Notes: generated by a model from the sequence alone, not told the origin. A stretch of DNA of 64,000 nucleotides from JAGSOU01 sp049974865 (GCA_049974865.1 JBNGCX010000010.1:1-64000), one strand, 5' to 3'; shown: positions 45,042 to 53,027, counted from the first letter of the stretch. Made by a program: numbers and translations.

Positions 45042-45146
45042 ATGAAGAACAAGCGCCGCTGGATGATCTGGGTTCTGGAGGAAAGCGCCAAGCCCCGCCT
45101 GCCCCTTCCGTGGGCTCGCCGACGCCGCGCGAGCCGCGCCGCCTGA
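45042..45146 (+). CDS. small 34-residue basic protein, conserved type
   Basis: A very short gene with good context: GAGGAG lies 8 nt before ATG and a strong terminator lies 36 bp after the stop. The translation has the pattern K-x-R-W-M-x2-V-x-E-x2-K followed by PLPW-x-R and an Arg-rich end. From memory, small proteins with a similar RWM...PWxR layout are annotated across Rhodobacteraceae, with no known role. It sits alone between pgeF and the Hint gene. The alternative is a non-coding transcript. Confidence 0.55.
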   Translation: MKNKRRWMIWVLEESAKPRLPLPWARRRRASRAA

Positions 45147-45182
45147 CAGCCAAGCGGCCCCGCGGCCGCCCCCCGAACGCAC

Positions 45183-45215
45183 GCCCCGGCGCCGCATGGC
45201 GACCGGGGCTTTTTG
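45183..45215 (+). terminator. rho-independent terminator
   Basis: An outer stem GCCCCGG / CCGGGGC with an inner CGCC-GCAT-GGCG stem is followed by TTTTTG. It ends the transcript of the 34-codon gene and possibly of lgt-midA-pgeF. Confidence 0.85.
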
Positions 45216-45439
45216 ATTCGAGCACAGCCAGAGGCGCCGAAAAACCCGCCGCGGGGACTGCGGCAAGGACTGGAAACAATCGCCCCCGGCACGCCGCAAT
45301 TGCACCCCACCTCCGGACCAATTGCGAAGTTTTTTTGACATGACTCCGGAACTGCGGCAAAACCATCCTCAGAGAAATGTCCCTCTGCACGTTTCGGTGG
45401 GGGCCGACGCAGATGTGACAGACCGAAAGGACTGTTGGC

Positions 45440-46234
45440 ATGGTCATCCCCCATTCACCCGCTGCGGGTTTCGCGGCGGCTTCCCGGGTCCGACGGGCCC
45501 ACCATAAGACGACTGCTCGTTCAGAACGGCGACCTCGGCAGGTGATGCCTCTCACCCGCAGCTACGAGGTCGCCGGTTTGGCCCCGGCCGGCGAGGTCGT
45601 GAACCTGACCCGGAACGCCCCGGCCACCCCAGCCTTCGAAGACGCCTTCGCCGGTTTCGCCCGCGGCACCCTCATCCAGACCGCCAACGGCCCCGTCGCG
45701 GTCGAGGATCTGGTCCCCGGGATGCCCATTGCGGTGGACGGCGAAGACTTGCCGCTGCTTTGGATCGGAAGCATGACGCTCGACCCCGAGCGTCCCGGTC
45801 AGCGGGACGAAAACAGTCGGCTGACCCGCATCACCGCGGACACGTTCGGCCTGGGTCGCCCCATGCCCGATCTGCTGCTGGGGGCCCGCGCGCGCCTGCT
45901 GTTCCACCACGCGCAATGCGAGGCGCTTCTGGGCCAGCGCGCGGCTTTCGCGCCGGCGCGCGGTTTCATCGACGGGATGAGCGCGTTCCAGATCGCCCCT
46001 GCCACGCCCGTGCGGGTCTATCACCTGGCGCTGGAACGCCAGGCGGTGCTCCGCGCCAACGGGGTGGAGGTGGAAAGCTTCCACCCCGGCCTGGCCGTGG
46101 AAAAGATGCTGGATCGCGACACGCTGACCGAGCTTGTTGCCCTGTTCCCACATGCCCGCGGCCTCGGCGATTTCGGGCCCATGCCCTACCCCCGGCTGAC
46201 CGCCTTCGAACTGGAAGGGATGCGCGCCGCCTGA
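45440..46234 (+). CDS. Hint-domain protein lacking the catalytic Cys
   Basis: A 264-residue protein of the roseobacter Hint (hedgehog/intein) group. After a basic leader (SRVRRAHHKTTARSERR) and a conserved LTRSYEVAGLAPAGEVVNLTRNAPATPAFEDAF, the Hint fold starts at GFARGTLIQTANGPVAVEDLVPGM and ends with VEKMLDRDTLTELVALFP. In self-splicing or self-cleaving Hint proteins the residue before FxxGT is Cys; here it is Gly72, so autoproteolysis is unlikely. The ATG at 45440 has AAGGA upstream. The stop codons of this gene and lrp touch. The role of these proteins is unknown. Confidence 0.82.
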   Translation: MVIPHSPAAGFAAASRVRRAHHKTTARSERRPRQVMPLTRSYEVAGLAPAGEVVNLTRNAPATPAFEDAFAGFARGTLIQTANGPVAVEDLVPGMPIAVDGEDLPLLWIGSMTLDPERPGQRDENSRLTRITADTFGLGRPMPDLLLGARARLLFHHAQCEALLGQRAAFAPARGFIDGMSAFQIAPATPVRVYHLALERQAVLRANGVEVESFHPGLAVEKMLDRDTLTELVALFPHARGLGDFGPMPYPRLTAFELEGMRAA

Positions 46235-46735
46235 TCAGGCGCCGCGGCTGAGGCGCTCTTCCAGAACCTCGAAGGGAACGCCCGGCTCGTCCTTGGCGCA
46301 GCGGATTACCAGCGAGGTCTTGACGCTGGCCACGTTCTCGGCCGCGGTCAGTTCCTCGGTCAGGAAGTTCTGAAAGCTCGACAGGTCCGGTGCCACGCAT
46401 TTCAGGATGAAATCGACCTCGCCGTTCAGCATGTGGCATTCCCGGACCAGCGGCCAGGCGCGGCAGCGCGCCTCGAAAGCCGAGAGATCGGCCTCGGCCT
46501 GGCTCTGCAACCCGACCATGGCGAAGACCTGCACCTCGAAGCCCAGTTCGCGGATATCCACGTCGGCATGGTAGCCACGGATATAGCCCGCCTCCTCCAG
46601 CGTCCGCACCCGGCGCAGGCAGGGCGGCGCCGATATGCCTACGCGCTTGGCCAATTCGACATTGGTCATGCGGCCGTCCGCCTGCAGTTCGGCCAGGATT
46701 TTGCGGTCGATGGGATCGAGTTTTGCCCCGGACAT
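46235..46735 (-). CDS. Lrp/AsnC family transcription regulator
   Basis: A 166-residue regulator. Residues 5-60 are the helix-turn-helix (LDPIDRKILAELQADGRMTNVELAKRVGISAPPCLRRVRTLEEAGYI); the rest is the RAM domain with the effector-binding turn in RECHMLNGEVDFILKCVAPDL. It is divergent from trxB, an arrangement common in this family of bacteria, and a dyad in the shared gap could be its own site. The start at 46735 (MSGAKLD) fits the family; the frame extends upstream without support. Confidence 0.9.
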   Translation of the reverse strand: MSGAKLDPIDRKILAELQADGRMTNVELAKRVGISAPPCLRRVRTLEEAGYIRGYHADVDIRELGFEVQVFAMVGLQSQAEADLSAFEARCRAWPLVRECHMLNGEVDFILKCVAPDLSSFQNFLTEELTAAENVASVKTSLVIRCAKDEPGVPFEVLEERLSRGA

Positions 46736-46743
46736 GGGAATTC

Positions 46744-46759
46744 TCCGAATTTTTTCGGA
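46744..46759. promoter_or_regulatory. dyad TCCGAA-N4-TTCGGA in the lrp-trxB gap
   Basis: Perfect 6-bp arms with a TTTT centre, 9 bp before the lrp start, in an AT-rich patch. Its position suggests autoregulation by the Lrp-type protein; a leader hairpin on the lrp mRNA is the alternative. Confidence 0.4.
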
Positions 46760-46923
46760 TAATATGCAGCCAGCGATGCGAGCGCAATAATATTTCACGC
46801 TTGCGCAATTTCCTTAAACCGCCTAGGCAATCCGCTTTGCGTTCCGCCTGCGGCCGCGGGGCTCTTTCGCGGCGACAGGGCACAGGCTATATCAGGGCTG
46901 ACATCAATTTCCGAGGGACAGAC

Positions 46924-47871
46924 ATGGCTGAGACACGGCACACGAAACTGTTGATCATCGGCTCGGGTCCGGCGGGCTACACCGCCGCCGTCTACGGTGC
47001 ACGCGCGATGTTGGAGCCGGTCCTGATCCAGGGGATTCAGCCCGGCGGCCAACTGACCATCACAACCGAGGTCGAGAACTGGCCCGGCGAGGTCGAGATC
47101 CAGGGCCCCGACCTGATGGTCAAGATGGAGGCCCATGCCCGCGCCGTGGGCACCGACATCATCGCCGACCAGATCACCTCGGTCGACCTGTCCAAGCGGC
47201 CCTTCGTGGCCGAGGGCGATAGCGGCACCACCTACACGGCGGATGCGCTGATCCTGGCCACCGGCGCGCAGGCGAAATGGCTGGGCCTGCCCTCGGAAGA
47301 GAAGTTCAAGGGCTTCGGCGTGTCGGCCTGCGCCACCTGCGACGGTTTCTTCTACCGCGGCCAGGAGGTCGTGGTCATCGGCGGCGGCAACACCGCCGTG
47401 GAAGAAGCGCTGTTCCTGACCAACTTCGCCTCCAAGGTGACGCTGATCCACCGCCGCGATTCGCTGCGTTCGGAAAAGATCCTGCAGGACCGCCTGTTCA
47501 AGAATCCCAAGGTCGAGGTGCTGTGGAACCACACCGTCGAGGAAGTCGTCGGCGACGAGGAGCCGCTGGGCGTGACCGGCGTTCGGGCGCGCCACGTGGA
47601 GACCGGCGAGATCACCGAGGTGCCCTGCACCGGCTTCTTCGTTGCGATCGGCCATGCGCCGGCCTCGGAGTTGGTCAAGGACCAGCTGGAGACCCACATG
47701 GGCGGCTATGTCGTCACCCAGCCGGACAGCACCGCGACCTCGATCCCCGGCGTCTTTGCTGCGGGCGACCTGACCGACCACAAGTACCGCCAAGCGGTGA
47801 CCTCGGCCGGGATGGGCTGCATGGCGGCGCTGGAGGCCGAGCGATTCCTCGCCGAGCAGGAAGCCGGCTGA
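46924..47871 (+). CDS. trxB: thioredoxin-disulfide reductase
   Basis: A 315-residue FAD/NADPH enzyme that keeps thioredoxin reduced. FAD site: LLIIGSGPAGYTAAVYGARA; redox pair: SACATCDGFFYRG (C-A-T-C); NADPH site: VVVIGGGNTAVEEALFLTNFA with the HRRDSLRSEK phosphate clamp; C-terminal FAD contact: GVFAAGDLTDHKYRQAVTSAGMGCMAAL. All are standard for the low-molecular-weight type. It is divergent from lrp. Confidence 0.96.
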   Translation: MAETRHTKLLIIGSGPAGYTAAVYGARAMLEPVLIQGIQPGGQLTITTEVENWPGEVEIQGPDLMVKMEAHARAVGTDIIADQITSVDLSKRPFVAEGDSGTTYTADALILATGAQAKWLGLPSEEKFKGFGVSACATCDGFFYRGQEVVVIGGGNTAVEEALFLTNFASKVTLIHRRDSLRSEKILQDRLFKNPKVEVLWNHTVEEVVGDEEPLGVTGVRARHVETGEITEVPCTGFFVAIGHAPASELVKDQLETHMGGYVVTQPDSTATSIPGVFAAGDLTDHKYRQAVTSAGMGCMAALEAERFLAEQEAG

Positions 47872-48010
47872 GCCGCGGACGCGTCCTTTTCGCCGCAGTC
47901 GCAAAAAAGAACCGCGCGTGGGCCTTGCCATTTGCAGAACATCGGCGTTAGGCCGCGCGCGAAACCGGGTTTACCCGGCGACCTTGAACCAGAACACAGA
48001 GATTAAGCTC

Positions 48011-49717
48011 ATGTCGATGCCGAACCACGCTCCGATCCCGGAGCTTTATGTTTCCTATGAAAGCGCACAGAAACTGAAGGCCGAAGCCGGCGACATGCCG
48101 AGCTGGGACCTGACCCCGCGGCAAATTTGCGACCTGGAACTCCTGATGAACGGCGGGTTCAACCCGCTCAAGGGCTTCCTGACCGAAGACGATTACAACG
48201 GCGTCGTCGAGAACATGCGCCTTGCCGACGGCTCGCTCTGGCCGATGCCGATCACGCTGGACGTCTCCGAAGAGTTCGCCGAGAGCCTGGAACTGGGCCA
48301 GGACATCGCCCTGCGCGACCAGGAAGGCGTGATCCTCGCGATCCTGAACGTCACCGACCGCTGGGCCCCGGACAAGTCGCGCGAGGCCGAGAAGGTGTTC
48401 GGCGCCGATGACATCGCGCATCCGGCGGTAAACTACCTGCATCACAGCGCGGGCAAGATCTACCTGGGCGGGCCGGTGACCGGCATCCAGCAGCCCGTGC
48501 ACTACGATTTCCGCGGCCGCCGCGACACCCCGAACGAGCTGCGCGCGCTGTTCCGCAAGCTGGGCTGGCGCCGTGTCGTGGCCTTCCAGACCCGCAACCC
48601 GCTGCACCGCGCCCACCAAGAGCTGACCTTCCGCGCCGCGAAAGAGGCGCAGGCCAACCTGCTGATCCACCCGGTCGTGGGCATGACCAAGCCGGGCGAC
48701 GTCGATCACTTCACCCGCGTGCGCTGCTACGAGGCGGTACTGGACAAATACCCGGCCTCGACCACCTCGCTGAGCCTGCTGAACCTGGCCATGCGCATGG
48801 CCGGCCCGCGCGAGGCCGTCTGGCACGGCCTGATCCGCCGCAACCACGGCTGCACCCATTTCATCGTCGGCCGCGACCATGCAGGCCCGGGCAAGAACAG
48901 CCAAGGCGAGGATTTCTACGGCCCCTATGACGCGCAGGAGTTGTTCCGCGAGCACCAGGACGAGATCGGCATCGAAATGGTCGACTTCAAACACATGGTC
49001 TTTGTGCAGGAACGCGCCCAGTACGAACCCGCCGACGAGATCGAGGAAGGCGTGACCGTCCTGAACATCTCGGGCACCGAGCTGCGCCGCCGCCTCTCCG
49101 AGGGGCTGGAGATCCCCGACTGGTTCTCCTTCCCCGAAGTGGTGAAAGAGCTGCGCCGCACCAAGCCGCCGCGCGCCCAGCAGGGCTTCACCGTGTTCTT
49201 CACCGGCCTCAGCGGCTCGGGCAAGTCGACCATCGCCAACGCGCTGATGGTCAAGCTGATGGAGATGGGCGGCCGCCCGGTGACGCTGCTGGACGGCGAC
49301 GTCGTGCGCAAGCACCTGTCCTCCGAGTTGGGGTTCTCGAAAGAACATCGCGATATCAACATCCGCCGCATCGGCTACGTCGCCTCGGAGATCACCAAGA
49401 ACGGCGGCATCGCCATCTGCGCGCCGATCGCGCCCTACACCGCCACCCGCCGCGCCGTGCGCGAGATGATCGAGCAATACGGCGCCTTCTGCGAGGTGCA
49501 TGTCGCCACCTCGCTGGAGGAATGCGAGCGCCGCGACCGCAAGGGCCTCTACAAGCTGGCCCGTGAAGGCAAGATCAAGGAGTTTACCGGCATCTCCGAC
49601 CCCTACGAGGCGCCGACCAATGCCGAGCTGGTGGTCGATACCGAGAACGTGGACGTGGATAACTGCGCCCACCAGGTGATCCTGAAGCTGGAGCAGATGG
49701 GCCTGATCGCAGGCTGA
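48011..49717 (+). CDS. bifunctional sulfate adenylyltransferase / adenylylsulfate kinase
   Basis: A 568-residue fusion that activates sulfate to APS and then PAPS. Residues 1-385 are the ATP sulfurylase: QTRNPLHRAHQELTFRAA (the Q-T-R-N-P-x-H-R-A-H motif), HPVVGMTKPGDV, RNHGCTHFIVGRDHAGPG. Residues 390-568 are APS kinase with P-loop FFTGLSGSGKSTIANAL, LDGDVVRKHL, and the FCEVHVATSLEECERRDRKGLYKLAREG lid. The two-domain single gene replaces the CysND/CysC set. ATG 48011 or 48017 is possible. A short CCGGG-tTTA-CCCGG hairpin lies in the leader, but I could not match it to a riboswitch class. A strong terminator follows. Confidence 0.92.
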   Translation: MSMPNHAPIPELYVSYESAQKLKAEAGDMPSWDLTPRQICDLELLMNGGFNPLKGFLTEDDYNGVVENMRLADGSLWPMPITLDVSEEFAESLELGQDIALRDQEGVILAILNVTDRWAPDKSREAEKVFGADDIAHPAVNYLHHSAGKIYLGGPVTGIQQPVHYDFRGRRDTPNELRALFRKLGWRRVVAFQTRNPLHRAHQELTFRAAKEAQANLLIHPVVGMTKPGDVDHFTRVRCYEAVLDKYPASTTSLSLLNLAMRMAGPREAVWHGLIRRNHGCTHFIVGRDHAGPGKNSQGEDFYGPYDAQELFREHQDEIGIEMVDFKHMVFVQERAQYEPADEIEEGVTVLNISGTELRRRLSEGLEIPDWFSFPEVVKELRRTKPPRAQQGFTVFFTGLSGSGKSTIANALMVKLMEMGGRPVTLLDGDVVRKHLSSELGFSKEHRDINIRRIGYVASEITKNGGIAICAPIAPYTATRRAVREMIEQYGAFCEVHVATSLEECERRDRKGLYKLAREGKIKEFTGISDPYEAPTNAELVVDTENVDVDNCAHQVILKLEQMGLIAG

Positions 49718-49746
49718 TCCGGTCCGGGCCGATCCCGAAAAAAAGA

Positions 49747-49785
49747 CCGGCGGAGGCACAGGCCCCGCCGGTTTTTTTCGGCGGC
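49747..49785 (+). terminator. rho-independent terminator after the sulfate-activation gene
   Basis: An 8-bp stem ACCGGCGG / CCGCCGGT with an 11-nt loop is followed by a run of seven T on the plus strand and preceded by A-rich sequence, so it may work both ways. Confidence 0.85.
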
Positions 49786-49906
49786 CGCCAAACCAAACCG
49801 GATGGCCCTGCTGCCCCTGCCGTTCAGCCGCGAAGGGCAGCGCCCGGCCGACGGTCGGAAAAGGTTGCGAAACTAAGGACGCCCGCCGTTTTCCGCGCGC
49901 CGACGG

Positions 49907-50134
49907 TCAATGCACGTTGACCGGTGCCAGGTCGTTCTGGCGGGCCAGCACGAAGGCAAGCTTACGGTCGCGCACCAGCGCCAGCCGCTCGCCGCTGGAA
50001 TCGTGCACCGCATAGAGCAGATCGACCCCCGCCGCCTGGCGGCGCAGATCCTCGGGCAGATCCTCGGTCTTCACGGGGCGGACATAGACGATCTTGTCCT
50101 CGCCGCCCGGCAGGAAATCGTATTTCGTGTTCAT
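49907..50134 (-). CDS. DUF1150 family protein
   Basis: A 75-residue protein: KYDFLPGGEDKIVYVRPVKTEDLP, then LLYAVHDSSGERLALVRDRKLAFVLARQNDLAPVNVH. This is the alphaproteobacterial DUF1150 family, regularly encoded directly behind small heat-shock genes. It follows hsp20 by 17 nt and shares its heat-shock promoter. The function is unknown; a stress role is inferred from the position only. Confidence 0.88.
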   Translation of the reverse strand: MNTKYDFLPGGEDKIVYVRPVKTEDLPEDLRRQAAGVDLLYAVHDSSGERLALVRDRKLAFVLARQNDLAPVNVH

Positions 50135-50151
50135 CGTATTCCCCCTCTTTC

Positions 50152-50565
50152 TCAGGCCTGCTTGATCTCGATGCGCTGGACCACGGCGTCGGGCACCGCG
50201 CGCTCCAGGTCGATATGGAGCAGGCCGTTTTCCATCTCGGCGCCAGCCACCTCCACGCCGTCGGCCAGCACGAAGCTGCGCTGGAACTGTCGCGCGGCGA
50301 TACCGCGATGCAGGAAGACGCGCTCGTCGCCATCGTCGCGCTGGCGGCCGCGGATCACCAGTTGCCGGTCCTCGACGGTGATCGACAGATCCTCTTCGCG
50401 GAACCCCGCCACGGCGAGGGTGATGCGATAGCCGCGCTCGCTGGTCTGTTCGATGTTGAAGGGCGGATAGCCCTCGTTCCCGGATTTCGCGGTCCGTTCC
50501 ACGAGGCGCTCAAGTTGCTCGAATCCCAGCAGAAAGGGATGCGAGGCGAGGGTCAGTTTCGTCAT
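50152..50565 (-). CDS. Hsp20/alpha-crystallin small heat-shock protein
   Basis: A 137-residue IbpA-like chaperone that holds unfolding proteins in an ATP-independent way. The alpha-crystallin domain runs from about residue 36 (FNIEQTSERGYRITLAVAGFREEDLSITVEDRQLVIRGRQ) to the conserved GLLHIDLERAVP, with the FLHRGIAARQFQRSFVLADGVEV stretch typical of class A. The gene has an RpoH-type promoter at 50632-50660 and a ROSE-type RNA thermometer covering its ribosome binding site. DUF1150 follows in the same transcript. Confidence 0.93.
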   Translation of the reverse strand: MTKLTLASHPFLLGFEQLERLVERTAKSGNEGYPPFNIEQTSERGYRITLAVAGFREEDLSITVEDRQLVIRGRQRDDGDERVFLHRGIAARQFQRSFVLADGVEVAGAEMENGLLHIDLERAVPDAVVQRIEIKQA

Positions 50566-50572
50566 GTTTCAA

Positions 50573-50590
50573 GTCCTTGCGTCAAGCGAC
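50573..50590 (-). promoter_or_regulatory. ROSE-type RNA thermometer hairpin
   Basis: Read on the minus strand, GUC-G-CUUG, loop ACG, CAAG-GAC fold into a hairpin with one bulged G. It contains UCGCU pairing with the Shine-Dalgarno AGGA, which is exactly the ROSE core (U-Y-G-C-U with bulged G opposite AGGA). AGGA is 8 nt before the hsp20 ATG. At low temperature the ribosome site would be closed. Confidence 0.75.
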
Positions 50591-50631
50591 CTGTATGTGG
50601 TCGGCCCCTTGGAACAGGCGGCCTCCGAAAA

Positions 50632-50660
50632 ATATGGGGTGCCCGCGCGCGGCCCGCAAG
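50632..50660 (-). promoter_or_regulatory. RpoH (sigma-32) promoter of hsp20
   Basis: On the minus strand CTTGCG (50660-50655) and CCCCATAT (50639-50632) are separated by 15 bp, matching the heat-shock consensus CTTG...CCCCATnT. The start of transcription would fall near 50625, giving a leader of about 60 nt that includes the ROSE hairpin. Confidence 0.8.
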
Positions 50661-50738
50661 GGCACAGCTTCCCGCAAGCCACGAAAAACGCTATCTTAAC
50701 GGTCTGCCTCTGGTGCCGACTCACCCCGGGAGTTTCCG

Positions 50739-50960
50739 ATGAACATGGCAAGCGAAATGAACAGCGAAGAGGTTCTGCGCGTGAAGCTCGAGGTGCTGCG
50801 CCGGGAGCACCGGGATCTCGACGATGCCATCCGGGCGCTCGAGGCCCAGGGCGGCATCGCCTGCCAGTTCACCGTGACGCGCCTGAAGAAGCAGAAACTG
50901 TCCCTCAAGGACCAGATCGCCCTGATCGAGGATCGCCTGACCCCTGATATCATTGCGTAA
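50739..50960 (+). CDS. YdcH family (DUF465) protein
   Basis: A 73-residue helical protein: VLRVKLEVLRREHRDLDDAIRALEAQ then FTVTRLKKQKLSLKDQIALIEDRLTPDII. The HRDLDxxIxxLE and LKKxKLxLKDxI blocks define DUF465/YdcH. These small coiled-coil proteins have no settled function. The start has GGGAG 7 nt upstream. It precedes purE by 54 nt, a common order in Rhodobacteraceae, and is probably co-transcribed. Confidence 0.88.
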   Translation: MNMASEMNSEEVLRVKLEVLRREHRDLDDAIRALEAQGGIACQFTVTRLKKQKLSLKDQIALIEDRLTPDIIA

Positions 50961-51014
50961 GCAGGCCATCTGGCTATAGTGCCGCTTCCGAAATCAATGT
51001 GAGGCGGGGCAGCG

Positions 51015-51503
51015 ATGAGCGACGTGAAAGTGGGCATCATCATGGGCAGCCAGTCGGACTGGCCCACGATGAAACTGGCAGCCGAAATCCTGGACGAACT
51101 GGGCGTGGCCTACGAGGCGAAGATCGTCTCGGCCCACCGCACCCCCGACCGCCTGTGGCACTACGGCAAGACGGCCGTCGAGCGCGGCTTGCAGGTGATC
51201 ATCGCCGGCGCCGGCGGGGCGGCGCATCTGCCGGGCATGATGGCCAGCAAGACCCGCGTGCCGGTGATCGGCGTGCCGGTGCAGACCCGCGCGCTGTCTG
51301 GCGTGGATTCGCTCTATTCCATCGTGCAGATGCCCAAGGGCTTCCCGGTGGCCACCATGGCCATCGGCGCGGCTGGCGCGGCCAATGCCGGGCTGATGGC
51401 CGCGGGCATCCTGGCCCTGAACGACCCCGAACTGGCCGAACGGCTGGACGCCTGGCGCGAGGCGCTGTCGGCCTCGATCCCCGAGGAGCCTACCGATGAA
51501 TGA
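51015..51503 (+). CDS. purE: N5-carboxyaminoimidazole ribonucleotide mutase
   Basis: A 162-residue class I PurE that moves the carboxylate of N5-CAIR to give CAIR in purine synthesis. The signature IIMGSQSDW binds the phosphate, and VSAHRTPDRL holds the catalytic His; GAGGAAHLPGMMASKT and PVIGVPVQTRALSGVDSLYSIVQMPKGFPVATMAIG follow as expected. It overlaps purK by 8 nt. Confidence 0.96.
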   Translation: MSDVKVGIIMGSQSDWPTMKLAAEILDELGVAYEAKIVSAHRTPDRLWHYGKTAVERGLQVIIAGAGGAAHLPGMMASKTRVPVIGVPVQTRALSGVDSLYSIVQMPKGFPVATMAIGAAGAANAGLMAAGILALNDPELAERLDAWREALSASIPEEPTDE

Positions 51504-52572
51504 CGTTCTGCAACCCGGTGCAGTGATCGGCATCCTGGGCGGCGGCCAGCTGGGCCGGATGCTGTCGATGGCCGCCGCGCGGCTGGGCTTCCGCTGCCAT
51601 GTCTACGAGCCCGGTGCCAACCCGCCCGCGGGCCATGTGGCCGACAGCGTGACCACCGCGCCCTACGAGGACGAGGCCGCCTTGCGTGCCTTCGCCGAGG
51701 GCGTGGACGTGATCACCTACGAGTTCGAGAACATCCCCACCTCGGCGCTGGACCTGCTGGAACAGCTGCGCCCCATCCGCCCCAACCGGCGCGCGCTGGC
51801 CGTCAGCCAGGACCGGCTGACGGAAAAGGCCTTCCTGTCCGAGCTGGGCCTGATGACCGCCCCCTTCGCCGCCGTCGACGACGAGGTCGATCTGGCCGAG
51901 GCGATCGAGGAGATCGGGACGCCGGCCATCCTCAAGACCCGCCGCTTCGGCTATGACGGCAAGGGCCAGGCGCGGATCATGACCCCCGCCGACGCCGGTA
52001 AGGCGCTGGCCGACATGGCCGGGGCCTCCGCGATCCTGGAAGGTTTCGTCGAATTCAGCCAGGAGATCTCGGTCATCGCCGCGCGCGGGCTTTCCGGCGA
52101 GATCGCCTGTTTCGACCCCGGCGAGAACGTGCACAAGGACGGCATCCTGCACACCACCACCGTCCCCGCCCGGCTGAGCCCATCGCAGCGCACCGACGCC
52201 GTGCTGCTGGCGGGCAAAATCCTGAACGCGCTGGATTATGTCGGCGTGATGGGGGTGGAGCTGTTCGTCACGCCGCAGGGCCTGCTGATCAACGAGATCG
52301 CGCCGCGGGTGCACAACTCGGGCCACTGGACGCAAGACGGCTGCATGATCGACCAGTTCGAGCAGCATATCCGCGCCGTGGCGGGCTGGCCGCTGGGCGA
52401 CGGGCAACGGCACTCGGACATGGAGATGCTGAACCTGATCGGCGCGGACGTGGACAAGGTGCCGGAGTTGGCGAAGGACAGCAGCAACGCCATCCACCTC
52501 TATGGCAAGGCCGAGGTCAAGCCGGGCCGCAAGATGGGCCATGTGAACCGCCGCCTCGGCCCGGCGGGCTGA
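51496..52572 (+). CDS. purK: N5-carboxyaminoimidazole ribonucleotide synthase
   Basis: A 358-residue ATP-grasp enzyme that makes N5-CAIR from AIR, bicarbonate and ATP for PurE. Visible are IGILGGGQLGRMLSMAAARLGF, ITYEFENIPTSAL, the ATP-site LKTRRFGYDGKGQ, EGFVEFSQEISVIAARG, MGVELFVTPQGLLINEIAPRVHNSGHWT and the C-terminal lid. Length is normal. It is translationally coupled to purE and followed by the NUDIX gene after 5 nt. Confidence 0.96.
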   Translation: MNDVLQPGAVIGILGGGQLGRMLSMAAARLGFRCHVYEPGANPPAGHVADSVTTAPYEDEAALRAFAEGVDVITYEFENIPTSALDLLEQLRPIRPNRRALAVSQDRLTEKAFLSELGLMTAPFAAVDDEVDLAEAIEEIGTPAILKTRRFGYDGKGQARIMTPADAGKALADMAGASAILEGFVEFSQEISVIAARGLSGEIACFDPGENVHKDGILHTTTVPARLSPSQRTDAVLLAGKILNALDYVGVMGVELFVTPQGLLINEIAPRVHNSGHWTQDGCMIDQFEQHIRAVAGWPLGDGQRHSDMEMLNLIGADVDKVPELAKDSSNAIHLYGKAEVKPGRKMGHVNRRLGPAG

Positions 52573-52577
52573 CGGCC

Positions 52578-53027
52578 ATGGCCGGCCGCAGCCCGCGTCT
52601 GGCCGCGCGCGCGGTGATCCTCGACGCGGGGCGGCTGCTGCTGGTCAATGCCTATCCGGACGGGCTCAGCGACCTGTGGTGCGTGCCCGGCGGGGGGGCC
52701 GAGCGCGGCATCTCGCTGCCCGAGAACCTGGCCCGGGAGGTGCATGAGGAGACCGGGCTGGAGATCGCCGTGGGCGACCCCTGCCTGGTCAACGAGTTCC
52801 ACGATCCGCTGGGCGGCTTCCACCAGGTCGACATCTATTTCCGCTGTTCGGTGCAACGCGGCGCGCTGGACCCGGCCTGGCGCGACCCCGAGGGCATTGT
52901 CAGCCGGCGTCGCTGGTTCAGCCGCGACGAGATGGCCAGAATCCGCTACAAGCCCGACAGCCTGCCCGGGGTCGCCTGGGGCGATGGCGGGATCCTCTAC
53001 GACCCGCTTGAGCCGATCGTGCGCTAG
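52578..53027 (+). CDS. NUDIX hydrolase with altered Nudix box
   Basis: A 149-residue NUDIX-fold protein. The Nudix helix LAREVHEETGLEI keeps REVHEETGL, including the metal-binding Glu pair, but the Gly-Glu that normally opens the box is Gly-Ile (RGISLPEN), so one conserved Glu is missing. The C-terminal half (VDIYFRCSVQRGALDPAWRDPEGIVSRRRWFSRDEM) resembles ADP-ribose- or nucleotide-sugar-type members. The substrate cannot be told. It follows purK by 5 nt and its stop overlaps the convergent transporter gene. Confidence 0.85.
   Translation: MAGRSPRLAARAVILDAGRLLLVNAYPDGLSDLWCVPGGGAERGISLPENLAREVHEETGLEIAVGDPCLVNEFHDPLGGFHQVDIYFRCSVQRGALDPAWRDPEGIVSRRRWFSRDEMARIRYKPDSLPGVAWGDGGILYDPLEPIVR

Larger units (their letters stand above)
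44893..45439. other. region between pgeF and Hint gene
   Basis: Apart from the 34-codon gene at 45042 and its terminator, no gene is convincing. A longer open frame at 44906-45343 overlaps both the small gene and the terminator hairpin and has a low-complexity Arg/Pro-rich translation, so it is not accepted. Confidence 0.5.

Noticed and set aside
44906..45343. 145-codon open frame after pgeF
   Set aside because: Overlaps the better 34-codon gene and its terminator and gives low-complexity sequence.
47872..48010. Riboswitch before the sulfate-activation gene
   Set aside because: Only one short 5-bp hairpin is present; no match to the SAM-II or SAM-SAH core as I know them.
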